DNA of 64,000 nucleotides from Euborellia annulipes (taxonomy: Eukaryota; Arthropoda; Insecta; Dermaptera; Anisolabididae): positions 186,001-250,000 of the forward strand of contig JAKCPI010015033.1 in assembly GCA_023213315.1 (NCBI GenBank), given 5' to 3'. Below, piece by piece: positions 44,101-52,845 of the stretch. The notes beneath the pieces were generated by a model. That model saw only the letters and a list, made by a program, of their open reading frames with translations, searched no databases and was not told the origin of the DNA. Position numbers and translations under genes: made by a program. Each line of letters opens with the position of its first letter. Position 1 is the first letter of the stretch.

Positions 44101-45163
44101 TATTATAATCTTAGCTGAATTGGACCTGAAGAAGGCTACAGAAGGAGTCGCCAAACGTTGTAATTTTTACAAATAAACCACACTTTAACCGAAAATCAAC
44201 TGTGAAAGCCTAAACTCCAAAAAAAGTATATATAAATATTTTTTTTTTTTTGGGGGACTCGTTTTTGAAGACCCATTTTTGCCCCCCCCCCCTCCCTCCC
44301 TCCCTCCCTTTATAAACAATATTTTAAAATTATATAATGTTTTATTCAATGGGAAATGCTTTATGAAAACTTTAAAAATTTTGATTTTTCCAACCCTGTG
44401 GGGACATTTTGACCTGCCTAAGGGCCTCTATTTTGTTTAATGACAGGAAAATCTATTTTTAACTTTCTCTTACCTATATATTAATAAATAGAGTGACAGA
44501 GAAACTATCGCATTCATGTCGAAATACACGTTTTGAGGCCTTCTGCGCTGTGTGTGTGTTCAAAACAAATCAAAAAGAAATGAGCCTCTAAGTTGAAATT
44601 TGACCCCCCCCCCCCCCTTTCCTTAGGGGCGTGTAATTAGGCATTGAGCTAGAGAAAATAAAGAGTGAGGCATCTGATGCTTTTATACAATATTTTCTCT
44701 TATTAGATTGGAATCGCATTGTAATTTCTTCTACTGACCTGTTCGGGGTTCTTGCGAGTGTAAAGAACAAATCGAGTGGCGATCACTTCTCGTGGTAAAG
44801 GGAACACATTGAAAGGTCGATAAATGAGATGGTACCACTCGCGAGTTACGTTCAGGCAGCCAATCTCGTCGTAACACCGAGTCTCGTTCTCGACTGCAAT
44901 GCATAATGGAAATTTGTGAAAGTAAACATGAACTCTATGAGATGAGACAAAGGGAAAAAAAGAAAGGAAAACGTTTTTTGGTTCGTGAAAATACTTCCCT
45001 TTGTGTAAATGAAAGTAAAACGGGGGAATTAGATTGTTCACTCACACCTACGGTATTAGCATATCACCTTTCCTCGCTCAGAAGATTGAATAATTGAAAG
45101 TAGGCAATTTTATATTGAATTGACTAATAAATAAGAAATAATTAAGGTGGCCTTGGCTAATGT

Positions 45164-45195
<32 letters not shown>

Positions 45196-48100
45196 GTAGG
45201 AAGCACTTTTCACTAAAAAATAATTAAATTACATAACTCCTTCTTATAACATGCTTTCTTTGGCAAAAACATTTTGCTAAATCATTTATGCAGAAGGAAA
45301 AAACAAAATCTACTAATTTTTTTATACAATTGTATTATTATTTACATACTAGCCGCTTTGGCGCGCGGTGCCCTCCCCCCCTGGACCTCCCGCCAACTGT
45401 CTTTTCGGCAACTCAGGCCATATAAGACTAAAGTTAATATATACAGTAGAACCTCGATAAGTTAAACCTCGCTAAGTTCAAAACCTCCGTAACTTAAAAT
45501 TTTTTTCAATTCCCTTCCCTTGACAGCGTAAAACCTCTATTACTTAAAGAACAAAACCTCTGTAACTTAAACAAATATTTTGAGCATAGCCCTCGATAAC
45601 TTAAAATAATATTTTGGTGACCTCTATAACTTAAAGTATTTCTTTACATATCATCGAAAAAATAGTTGATGCAGAAAATCAAAAATACATGAATCAGAAA
45701 AAAATTACTGATTTTTTTGTAAATAAATAAATCTATTAATTTAATTTATATTTAACTAAACAATTCTAAATAAACAAATAGATCAAACGAAATTCCTTTT
45801 TCACTCACGTGCCCAAAGTCAATAAACCTCGGTACGTTAAAAATTATATTCAATAACCTCTCTAACTTCAACTCTCGATAAGTAAAAAACTCGATAACTC
45901 AAATTTCTAACCGTTTCCCTTGAACTTTAACTTATCGAGGTTCTAGTGTATTTGGGGTCCAGGCATATTTATTTAAACCATTTGGTATACAAATGTGCCT
46001 GCTGCTTGAGGATTTGTTTACAGCCATAGAATACATAAATATTTCCTATGGGAAAAATCGTAACTTGAGGCATGGGCGTAGCCAGACTTCTTGTTAGGGG
46101 GGGGGGCCAACTCCTCGTTAGGGCGAAGAGGGGGGTTTGCAATTAATTTCTACATAGAGTATTAATTATTTATTTAAATAAAATAAAAAAATTAAATTAA
46201 TGTAGTGAATTGGAGTGTTAAAAAAAAATTTCCAATGGGAAAAATATATATATATATTTTTTTTTTTAATTTTTAGGACCAGCCAGGGGGGGGGCAACGG
46301 CCCCCCCCTGCCTCCCCCTGGCTACGCCCATGACTTGAGGAATTAATAACTCAAAGAGTTATAGGAGTTTGGGACGAAAATAATTTTCCTGAAATCCCTA
46401 GAAGATCCTCTTTAAGCATAAAAAATTTGGTTCCAAAATTCCAAAGGCAAGTTGTCCCAAATCAAATAATTCGCTAATGTCCGTCTATCACGTCCGTTTA
46501 ACCTACTTTTCTGTTCGAATTTCTATATGAAATTTTGCACTCTTATAGAGGGTATTGTGGAGAGTCACTTGGGTTAAAAATGTTTATATTTTTCCCTTGA
46601 CTAACAACTGGATGTCGATCTTCTACACAGAAGATCCTTCCCTGTTCGCGGAGCTATTTCTTTAAATAAAATATTTATTTAAATTCCACAAAATTGAATC
46701 CCAGCAACTCTTCAGAGTTGCTCAGTGATGGATTCTTCGAAAAGACGCCGCTCCTGAGCTGGTAGCACTAGATAAAAGGCCTATCTATGTATTATGAGTG
46801 AGTGCAAGGCCTGTCATTGACAAAGAGGACTGACAAGTGAGATACAGTGTATTGATGGATAACTTGACCAAACCTGCGTGCAATTAGGAGACTAGGTGTT
46901 ATTCTCTTTGGAAATAAAGGTCGTCGGCGACTTTCTCCATTCTACTAGCATTTTATAATTTATAGATAAGAGAAATTAAACATTAGAGGCAGTTCATTTA
47001 TATCTAATAAAGATTTTCAATCGTTTGTGACACCATTTACCGATAAATTCAGCAGAATTGGCAATCAGAGAGTGTAGAAAATTGCTCATTTTTCAAATAA
47101 ACCTAGGTTGTTTTTTTTTATTTCATTCAAGGTCTTTTTCGGCATCGGAGGCCATTTAGACCCCGTCTCTATTTATTTAAATTTATTGGGAATAAAAGGC
47201 TCGGCACTAGGGCCTAAAATGTTTCATTTCTCTTACCTATAAATTGGCTACCAATCCAATTGAAATAAATAGAGACGGGGTCTAAATGGCCTTCGATGCC
47301 GATAAAGACCTTAATGAAATAAAACTCGGTTTTGCTCCCTATAATTACGCAGACCCCCCAGTTCTTTTCCTTTTGTTCTTTGACACCTCATTTTTTGCAA
47401 ATCGGGCGCCGGGAACAGGTGCCGCATCGAGCTTGAAGTGGAGGATTGAGCGATAATTCTGCTCTAACTCAATCAGTTCCAACCCATTAATGCCAGTGAA
47501 CATGAGTTACCTCAAATGACTTTTAGCCCTGATATTGTTTTCTTTAAAAAGATAAGAGAAAAATGAAACAATTTGGGAAAAAACTTTTTGGATGATTCTA
47601 AATACTTGAAGGAAATATGTGTGATCGTAATAGATTATCTGCTCTAAAAAATTGAAGTATGATTCCTGGGAGATGTGTAGGCTTAGTGTTTATTGGAAGA
47701 ACTCAAACAGTCACAGGCAAAATTAGAGCTTTACACCATGATCGTTGGGTGCCAAAGGCCCTTCACTCCTTTAAAATAGTTTTATTTTGACAAGTAAACG
47801 GCGTGGAGGACATTTGTTTGTTTCTTCTGATTGTATAAGTTGAAGTCTTCATCGATAGTCGGAGCTCCATTTAATAATTTAATGTTTATAAAAAATTTAA
47901 AAATAAGGTCATTAAAAAAATTTGTGATCATCTCTTGGTATCTAAATAAGGAGACAAATATCCTAGCAATGTTTTTTGTAAAAATGTAAATATTTCATCC
48001 ACAAAGTGGATCAAAACGAGAAAATTTTAATAAGTAAGAAACTGTAAGAAAATTCTTCCTCTTCTCTTGGGAACTACGTACAGTATATGAGATTGGAGCC

Positions 48101-50352
48101 AGGAGGATTAAAACAGCGTTTAGTCGAACACCTTTACACTTTAATCAAGGCAGACGTTTCGGCAACCATTCAGCTGCCATCCTCAGTGCCAATCAACGCA
48201 GAAACTGTCATATACAAACATAGGCGCGGAACTGGGGGGGGCAAGGGTACATTGCCCCCCCCCCTGGCATCCTACAGGGGGGAGAGGGGGGAAAATTTCT
48301 TCTTTATTTCATTTATTATTAAAAATGATATATTTTTACTTTTGAAAAATAAAATCTTCTAAATTAAAAGAGTAAGAAATTCATTTTTTTCCAAATTTTT
48401 TCCAAAAACTTTGAAAAATCACTACCAAATTTTTTAAAATTTTAATTTTATTAAAATTGTGATTTTATTTAAAATTTCAAAGTTTTATAGTAAATTTGTT
48501 TTTGTTTTTTACTATTTAAACATATTAAATTATTTTAATTTTCTAAAAAAAATTTTTGCCCCCCCTGATTCAAATTCGTTCCGCCCCCTTATACAAAAAT
48601 AAGATAGCTTTGTATAGAAAGCATCAGCCCTCCAGGCTCGCTCGGCAAGTATTTTTTTTTTTTAATTTTATTTGTCTTTTTCGGCATCGAAGGCCTTTTA
48701 GACCCCGTCCCTATTTATTTCAATTGATTTGTAGCAAATTCATTTTAAATAAATTTTAATTTTATTATAAGGACATCGGCCAAAAATAAATACTTTTGCG
48801 TATTATCCGTTTAATTGTAAATATTTCGATTCCAGGGATATAGAATCATCTTCATGAATTCATGGAAGGTTCAGCTATTTTGTCATATTGGATGGGAGGA
48901 ATTAACGATTTGCAAAACATCTGTTGATTGTACTGAAGATGATTCTATATCCCTGGAATCGAAATATTTACAATTAAACGGATAATACGCAAAAGTATTT
49001 ATTTTTGGCCGATGTCCTTTTAATAAAATTGATCATCCTTACGGCCATCTACAATCAATTAAATACATTTTGTCGCCTGAGACGGGATGCGAACCCGCGA
49101 CCCTTTGCATAAAAGGCCAGCACGATGACGCCTACACCAAGGCCCGAGGGCGGCAAGTATCCTTTGCTGGGTAATTTAAAGACAGCAGTCCAAGAAGAGA
49201 GGCCGGCGATGTTCAAAGGAAAGGACATCATACTGCATCAAGATAATGCCAGCCAGCCAGCCACGTGCTGCTTTGGGGACTCGTAAAACAATTGCAGAAC
49301 TAGGCTGGGAAATTCTATCACATCCACCATATTCCCCGGATTTAGCCACTTGCTTTTGTCCTTACAACATTTTTTGAAGGGCAAAAAATTCAAAAAAGAA
49401 GAATATATAAAAAAAGCACTTGTTGAATTTTTCGATTCAAAAGAGGCAACCTTTAAGCTGCCAAGAAGTCATTAGTAATAGTGGCAATTATATTATTTAA
49501 AAACGTTTTATTGACGATAAGAAAAATTTGGGTTTTGTTGTATTCCGAAAAGGGACAGAACTTTCCGCTAGACCGAATAATTAATTACATGTTGATTACT
49601 TGCCGATCGCTCCAGGCTGATGCTGCCTATACAAAGCTAACTTATTGTTGTATATGACCGAAACTTTGATTGGCCCTGAGGGTGGCAGCTGAATGGTTGC
49701 CGAAACGTCTGCCTTGTAAAGGTGTCCGGCTAAACGCTGCTTTTATTCCTCCCGAATATGTATTTTATTTTGAATATTTTTTTTTCGAATTAGCTTGCTC
49801 AAGTTCGGTCCAGATCTTTGGGCTCCAGAATCTCAAAGTTTATTTAACACAGTGGCAAACGACCCAAGGGGTCTGGTCTCAACGGTGGATGAAGGGCAGA
49901 AACAATTTCTTCTCCAATGTATCCAAGTCACAGAAAACAGAAGCAAGAAAACGAAAATTTATTTAAATATTTATTATTAAAAAGTGAATTTATTTTTTAA
50001 ATTGCCCTATTAAAGAAGTCATTTGATTATTATGTAGCATAATTACACAAATTCATAAATATAATTTACATTTTCTAATCCTTAATTTTTTCTCCGTCTC
50101 TCTTCTCATTCGATATTTTAATGCTAATTTGAACCCGGAATTGAAATAAACTTGCGTCACTTCCCCCCTCCTCTTCGCCCCATTTTTTTTTAAGTACTTA
50201 ATTAATTTGTTGAACTTACAGGGCAGCCAAGGGATGTTTGATTGAATTTGATCGGACCTGCTGGTGGCCCAGTCGAGAAGGCCACCTCGGACGATTCTTC
50301 CGCCAAGCCAAAGAAGCAGAAGACAGGCTGCTGCTGGCTCCGACACCGGCAT
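37754..50352 (-). CDS. Secreted lipase, pancreatic-lipase family with PLAT domain
   Basis: Complete 10-exon gene, about 543 residues. Exons in transcript order: 50220-50352, 44739-44893, 43489-43608, 43279-43425, 42820-43045, 41403-41647, 41192-41339, 40957-41080, 37948-38154 and 37754-37880; all have AG/GT borders and phases that close. It should hydrolyse triacylglycerols or phospholipids outside the cell. The start ATG at 50352 follows in-frame stops and opens a signal peptide ([12 protein letters not shown]). The mature part shows [39 protein letters not shown] (catalytic Ser), GLDPAEPYF (Asp), [13 protein letters not shown] (His), cysteine-rich GRCFTC, and the C-terminal PLAT beta-sandwich ([29 protein letters not shown]). 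Vertebrate pancreatic lipase is about 465 residues; the extra length is at the C-terminus. Confidence 0.93.
38668..38862. mobile_element. MITE with G/C-run ends
   Basis: Ends read AGGGCCGGAACTAGG and CCTAGATCCGGCCCT, an inverted pair with one or two differences. Inside are a G run at 38693-38702 and a C run at 38834-38841. Fragments of similar ends occur near 42303 and 54512. Confidence 0.65.
39330..39490 (+). mobile_element. LINE-like 3' end fragment
   Basis: ACCTAGCCACCGAGGACTGG, ACCTCCAAGCAGGTTGTAAT, then AAATTTATTTATTTATTT. A GC-richer stretch followed by a short tandem ATTT tail is typical of CR1-like LINE 3' ends. No coding sequence is preserved. Confidence 0.4.
40957..41647 (-). CDS. 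Lipase exons 6-8: catalytic His and start of PLAT
   Basis: 41403-41647 opens with [18 protein letters not shown] (catalytic His) and ends CDSYKTFKQ. 41192-41339 encodes [20 protein letters not shown] and APFC, the cysteine-bonded end of the lipase domain. 40957-41080 begins the PLAT domain ([18 protein letters not shown]). Splice phases 2, 0 and 1 all match. Confidence 0.92.
41840..42265. repeat. Foldback pair with hammerhead-like core
   Basis: Inverted arms start near 41850 (GGAGACGTAGCATTTAATTG) and end near 42262 (GATACGTCTCC). The minus strand at 41883-41916 has an intact CTGAGGA, a GGTCG/CGACC stem II hairpin, GAAA and CGTC. The plus copy (42174 on) has CCGAGGA and GAAACTTCG, both altered. 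It lies in the lipase intron between exons 5 and 6. Confidence 0.78.
41883..41916 (-). ncRNA. Hammerhead-ribozyme-like motif
   Basis: CTGAGGA (41910-41916 on minus), stem II GGTCG-TGATTTG-CGACC with five perfect pairs, GAAA, then CGTC. All core bases fit the hammerhead consensus; stem III would be a single A-U pair around CG. Predicted cleavage follows GTC. Confidence 0.6.
42820..44893 (-). CDS. Lipase exons 2-5: alpha/beta-hydrolase core
   Basis: 44739-44893 ([20 protein letters not shown] to TRKNPEQ), 43489-43608 (40 codons, [16 protein letters not shown]), 43279-43425 (49 codons, [20 protein letters not shown]) and 42820-43045 ([17 protein letters not shown], then [14 protein letters not shown] and [14 protein letters not shown]). 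These carry the nucleophile Ser in GHSLG and the catalytic Asp. Confidence 0.93.
43930..44215. repeat. Foldback pair with hammerhead-like core
   Basis: Inverted arms around TGTGGTTTATTTGTAAAAAT (left) and TTTTTACAAATAAACCACAC (right). The minus core 43976-44010 reads CTGAAGA, GGTCAC/GTGGCC stem II, GAAA, CGTT. The plus copy at 44126 keeps CTGAAGA but its GAAA has become CAAA. It lies between lipase exons 2 and 3. Confidence 0.78.
43976..44010 (-). ncRNA. Hammerhead-ribozyme-like motif
   Basis: CTGAAGA, a 5-6 bp stem II (GGTCAC with GTGGCC) closed by AGAATGA, then GAAACGTT. The cleavage triplet would be GTT, an allowed but slower variant. Confidence 0.55.
44460..44640 (-). repeat. Partial, diverged copy of hairpin-ended repeat family
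   Basis: AACTTTCTCTTACCTATATA, an internal deletion, then CATTCATGTCGAAATACACG and TTTTGAGGCC, ending in a C run at 44604-44617. It is shorter and more diverged than other copies. Confidence 0.55.
45164..45192. repeat. AC dinucleotide microsatellite
   Basis: About 14 CA units in lipase intron 1. Confidence 0.9.
45400..45995 (-). mobile_element. SINE family A remnant interrupted by a pogo-like MITE
   Basis: TTTTCGGCAACTCAGGCCAT at about 45403-45443 and GGGGTCCAGGCATATTTATT from about 45953 are consecutive in intact SINE copies. Here they are separated by the element 45444-45948. The tRNA-like head is missing. Confidence 0.72.
45444..45948. mobile_element. pogo/Tigger-type MITE with subterminal repeats
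   Basis: Ends CAGTAGAACCTCGATAAGTT and the reverse complement CACTAGAACCTCGATAAGTT, flanked by TA on both sides. The CAGTAGAACCTCGATAAGTT type of end is characteristic of pogo/Tigger relatives. Inside, variants of AACCTCTGTAACTTAAA recur at least six times near both ends. No transposase remains. Confidence 0.8.
46070..46333. mobile_element. MITE with CATGGGCGTAGCCAG ends
   Basis: CATGGGCGTAGCCAG and CTGGCTACGCCCATG are exact 15-bp inverted ends. G and C runs lie just inside (46098-46107, 46286-46293, 46300-46306). The interior is AT-rich. Confidence 0.8.
46483..46575 (+). mobile_element. Helitron 5'-region fragment
   Basis: GTCCGTCTATCACGTCCG and TGAAATTTTGCACTCTTATA match the 5' part of the complete Helitron at 60669. 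A similar fragment lies at 55680-55765. Neither keeps the terminal TC start. Confidence 0.5.
47115..47325. repeat. Inverted pair of SINE family B 3' parts
   Basis: The minus copy (about 47118-47185: GGTCTTTTTCGGCATCGGAG) faces a plus copy (about 47242-47325: GGTCTAAATGGCCTTCGATG), separated by about 60 bp. Both lack the tRNA-like head. Confidence 0.65.
48083..48222 (-). repeat. Penelope-type terminal repeat (family X), minus copy
   Basis: Reading minus: CTGAGGA at 48180-48186, GGCAGCTGAATGGTTGCC hairpin, GAAACGTCTG, then AAACGCTGTTTTAATCCTCC. Its continuation beyond 48222 is displaced to 48595-48650 (CCTGGAGGGCTGATGC) by an inserted element with GCGCGGAACT/GTTCCGCCCC ends. Confidence 0.7.
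48154..48186 (-). ncRNA. Hammerhead-ribozyme-like motif (family X)
   Basis: CTGAGGA, stem II GGCA/TGCC with a ten-base loop, GAAA, CGTC. Core intact. The partner at 49676-49710 has CTGAGGG in place of CTGAGGA. Confidence 0.58.
48222..48594. mobile_element. Inserted MITE-like element with G/C runs
   Basis: Starts TAGGCGCGGAACTGGGGG and ends GTTCGTTCCGCCCCCTTATA-like sequence; G and C runs occur at 48234-48241 and 48256-48265. Interior AT-rich, no ORF. It splits the family X terminal repeat. Confidence 0.6.
48757..49037. repeat. Foldback pair with hammerhead-like core
   Basis: Arms of about 110 bp are near-perfect reverse complements, including GGACATCGGCCAAAAATAAA and TCGATTCCAGGGATATAGAA. 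The plus core at 48933-48969 is CTGAAGA, GATTC/GAATC stem II, GAAATATTT. The minus core has ATGAAGA, altered at the first base. Confidence 0.85.
48933..48969 (+). ncRNA. Hammerhead-ribozyme-like motif
   Basis: CTGAAGA at 48933-48939, stem II GATTC-TATATCCCTG-GAATC (five perfect pairs), GAAA at 48961-48964, then TATTT. The single-pair stem III closes over UAU, the same arrangement as in the large Penelope element. Confidence 0.6.
49165..49590 (+). pseudogene. Mariner transposase remnant
   Basis: Reading plus with frame changes: [25 protein letters not shown] and [25 protein letters not shown] and [14 protein letters not shown] motifs are characteristic of mariner (DD34D) transposases. Several stops and frameshifts are present. 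No inverted termini were identified. Confidence 0.7.
49595..49745 (+). repeat. Penelope-type terminal repeat (family X), plus copy
   Basis: CGATCGCTCCAGGCTGATGC, CTGAGGGTGGCAGCTGAATG, GTTGCCGAAACGTCTGCC, then AAACGCTGCTTTTATTCCTC. Inverted relative to 48083-48222; together they bracket 1.3 kb of other repeats including the mariner remnant. Confidence 0.72.
50220..50352 (-). CDS. Lipase exon 1: start codon and signal peptide
   Basis: 44 codons plus one base, from [18 protein letters not shown] to SNIPWLP, donor GTAAGT. In-frame TGA codons just upstream fix the start. The leftover base joins exon 2 to give Phe before [12 protein letters not shown]. The following intron, 44894-50219, is 5.3 kb and packed with repeats. 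Assignment rests on phase and signal-peptide character. Confidence 0.72.
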
Positions 50353-51707
50353 GGCTCAGCATCACACTGCAACCATAGATCGGCACAAACCAACGTTTTA
50401 TCACCACCAACGACATCAACAAACACATCTACAACGAATGTAATGATGCACGGGTGAGGTGATTCATCAACGGAGAGCGGAGAAGGTCGAGCGAGATTGC
50501 CTCTCTCTTTCTTTCCACGCCAAAACAATTACGCATTTTAATCTGGTAGTGCTTCCCTTCATTCATTGCCCTTTGATAAAAAAATAAATAAGATGAGATG
50601 ATGTTTTCATACACCTATCTGGATCTCAAGGAGACATATTCACTATTTCACCAAATTACTTTTTCAATTTAATACGAAAAATTAAGCAACGAACGTTAAA
50701 GGGTTCTTTATTTATGTTTGGTTGGTGCAAGCCTAATTTAACCAAAGGGCCCAGCTTCTACCTGTCATCATCAGCACATTCAATTTCTGTCTTTTCTGTC
50801 ATCAGCCCCCCTCAGGAGGAGGCATCTCAGATTTGAACTCGAGCTGTCTTCAACTAAAGCTTCACTGCTTTATCCCCTCGGCTAATTTGCCTCTTGCTAG
50901 TTGAAAAATTTATATTGATATAAACTGGAGGGTGGTAAGAAACATTCCGTTGCGCGAATAGATTAACTGCCGATTTCTTTTTATATTTGGAGGGCGGCGC
51001 TTGGGGGGGGGGGGTCAAGAAGGACAGACCTTAGAGGGACGCCCTCCTTAGAGATTCAAATCATTACTCAGTTCTTAGGTGATGTTTTCAGTGCCGGATT
51101 ACCCATTAGGCGACCGCCTATGTGCTCCACGCTTTTTAGCGGCCCCGCAACAGATTTTGTTAAACTCTTTTTCGGCAACTGAGGTCATTTAGACTCCCCG
51201 AACGTAACAATATAATTATAGTATGCAGTTCCATTCAAATTATTGCACATCCATCTGCTTCTCATCCTGCCCCCCCCCCCCTTGGCGACGCCTATTAATA
51301 TTTAATGTTGATTCCTTGCCTATATAAAAAATACGAGATTTTCTAGAATATTGTTCCATATATATTTTATACAATTTTTGGTATGTTCATCCTCTCTCTT
51401 TCATGTAAATACGAATACGATGTTGCCAGCCATTAATAATCACTTTCGCTGTGCCAAATTCAACTCACGTCATCCACTAACACTCAGACCAATATTATTA
51501 TTAGCTAAAGCTTAAATGCTTTTTATTTCCTAATATTCTTCTTCTTGGCCTATTGAAAAAACTTCTGTCACTTGAAAGCGGAGAGGAAAGTGGAGGGAAC
51601 GGGGGGGGGGGGGGGCTGTAAATAGGGTGTCCAAAAAAATTTAAGTTTTTTTTTTATATTATAAAAAAAAGAGATTTCTGAAAAATCCTTTTATAAATAA
51701 ATAATTG

Positions 51708-51935
51708 CCCTCGGGTTTGGTGAGGTTGGTAGCGCGTTGGCCTTGTATGTATACCAAGGGTTGCGGGTTCGGATCCCAGGCAGTCCGATGATTTTATTTA
51801 AGCTATTTGGATACCAAATGGCTTAAATAAAAATTCTTGGACCCCCAATAGATATTATTATAAAATGACGGTTATCGTCAAAGACTGTATGTATGTGAGT
51901 GTGAATGGGGAAAAAGTGTGTTTAAAAAATAAATA
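51708..51935 (+). mobile_element. tRNA-derived SINE, family A
   Basis: A-box-like GGTGAGGTTGGTAGCGCG, B box GCGGGTTCGGATCCCAGG, body GTCCGATGATTTTATTTAAG, tail TGTGAGTGTGAATGGGG. Compared with other copies, the segment between head and B box is slightly longer. Confidence 0.82.
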
Positions 51936-52179
51936 AATAATTAATTAATTGTTATAAAATGTAGGATTTGCCAATAAATAATTTCGTTGTTAACATTGCC
52001 CCTATGATATATCAGTAGAGCCGAAAAACGCCTTTGAAAAATAAAATGGCTTTAATTACACATAGCCTATGGAAATTATGAAGGAATTGACTTTTTTGAC
52101 GTGGCAACGACTTAGAATGCATGTATGCATAGTGGTCGGTAGGGAGGCATGCACGAAAAAGTTAGCGGCTCGAATAACT

Positions 52180-52413
52180 CCTCTGTCTTAAGGGGTATAA
52201 TTATTAGGAATATACGGTTAGAAAGAATGCTTCTTCAGCTAAAGATTTGACCATTTATTTTTTTCCTATTATTTCATTTTACCGCTAATTTGAAAGTTTA
52301 AACCACTGTAGATTCCGAACGCCTAATCAGATCAGACCAATGTGATGTCAATTTGTGCAGAAAGAAAAAGTCTAATAGAATAATTAAACAACTCCCGAGT
52401 AACTAACTCTAGA

Positions 52414-52444
<31 letters not shown>

Positions 52445-52445
52445 C
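52180..52445 (-). repeat. Dispersed roughly 260-bp repeat, copy 2
   Basis: Inverse of 35895-36160: GAATATACGGTTAGAAAGAA, GATGTCAATTTGTGCAGAAA, AACTCTAGAATCAA then a poly-T run of about 26. Unknown family with a homopolymer end, so possibly SINE-like. Confidence 0.65.
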
Positions 52446-52845
52446 AAAAAACCCATTTTTCAAGGAAGAACTTAACAAAAAATTGCTTTTTTACGCAATG
52501 CATATCTATTCGACCATAAAAGCTACATTAAATCTAAATATATTTTTAGAAAGATTGGTTCACTACCCCCGGACTGTACTTTTGGCAAATAACTAGCAGA
52601 GAAATTGAAAAAATTCTTCGTCTTGTTCCTTGAGGTTTGAACCCGGAATCTCACTCAACGCTGAGTGCCTCAAGCAAAAAGAATAATGGAATAGTTTTTG
52701 TTCTTATTAGATGATGTTCCACATCATTTCTTATGTGCTCATATACACACACCCACAATCACTTTACGAGGAAGGGTTAAAATTGAAAATCCTTTTGTTT
52801 GTTAGCATTGACCTTCCTTTCAAATAAAAAGAGAGTTGGGCGATT

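Larger units (their letters stand above)
45351..46400 (-). mobile_element. Helitron-like element (decayed), with nested SINE and MITEs
   Basis: The minus-strand 3' end is CTAG at 45351, preceded (reading minus) by a GC-rich CCGCGCGCCAAAGCGG block and GGTCCAGGGGG, as in the complete copy at 60669-61496. Further in (46000-46070 and 46334-46400) lie sequences matching that copy's 5' half (AACAAATCCTCAAGCAGGCA; GAGTTATTAATTC-like). Between them sit a SINE A remnant split by a pogo-like MITE and a second MITE. Confidence 0.6.
48665..49152 (-). mobile_element. SINE family B, split by a foldback element
   Basis: The 3' part (48670-48735, TTTTTCGGCATCGAAGGCC) and the tRNA-like head (about 49072-49152, minus B box GGTCGCGGGTTCGCATCCCG) belong to one minus-strand SINE. 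The foldback at 48757-49037 lies between them. Confidence 0.68.
50353..52845. other. Region upstream of the lipase gene, repeat-rich
   Basis: The lipase promoter should lie to the right of 50352, but no convincing TATA box or initiator was identified. Visible are G and C runs at 51003-51014, 51270-51281 and 51601-51615, a SINE at 51708-51935 and a dispersed repeat at 52180-52445. A degenerate tRNA-like B box lies near 52632 (minus GGGTTCAAACC). Confidence 0.5.

Noticed and set aside
50202..50528. 108-codon minus frame overlapping lipase exon 1
   Set aside because: A different frame of the same DNA; only the frame starting at 50352 gives a signal peptide and the phase needed for lipase exon 2.
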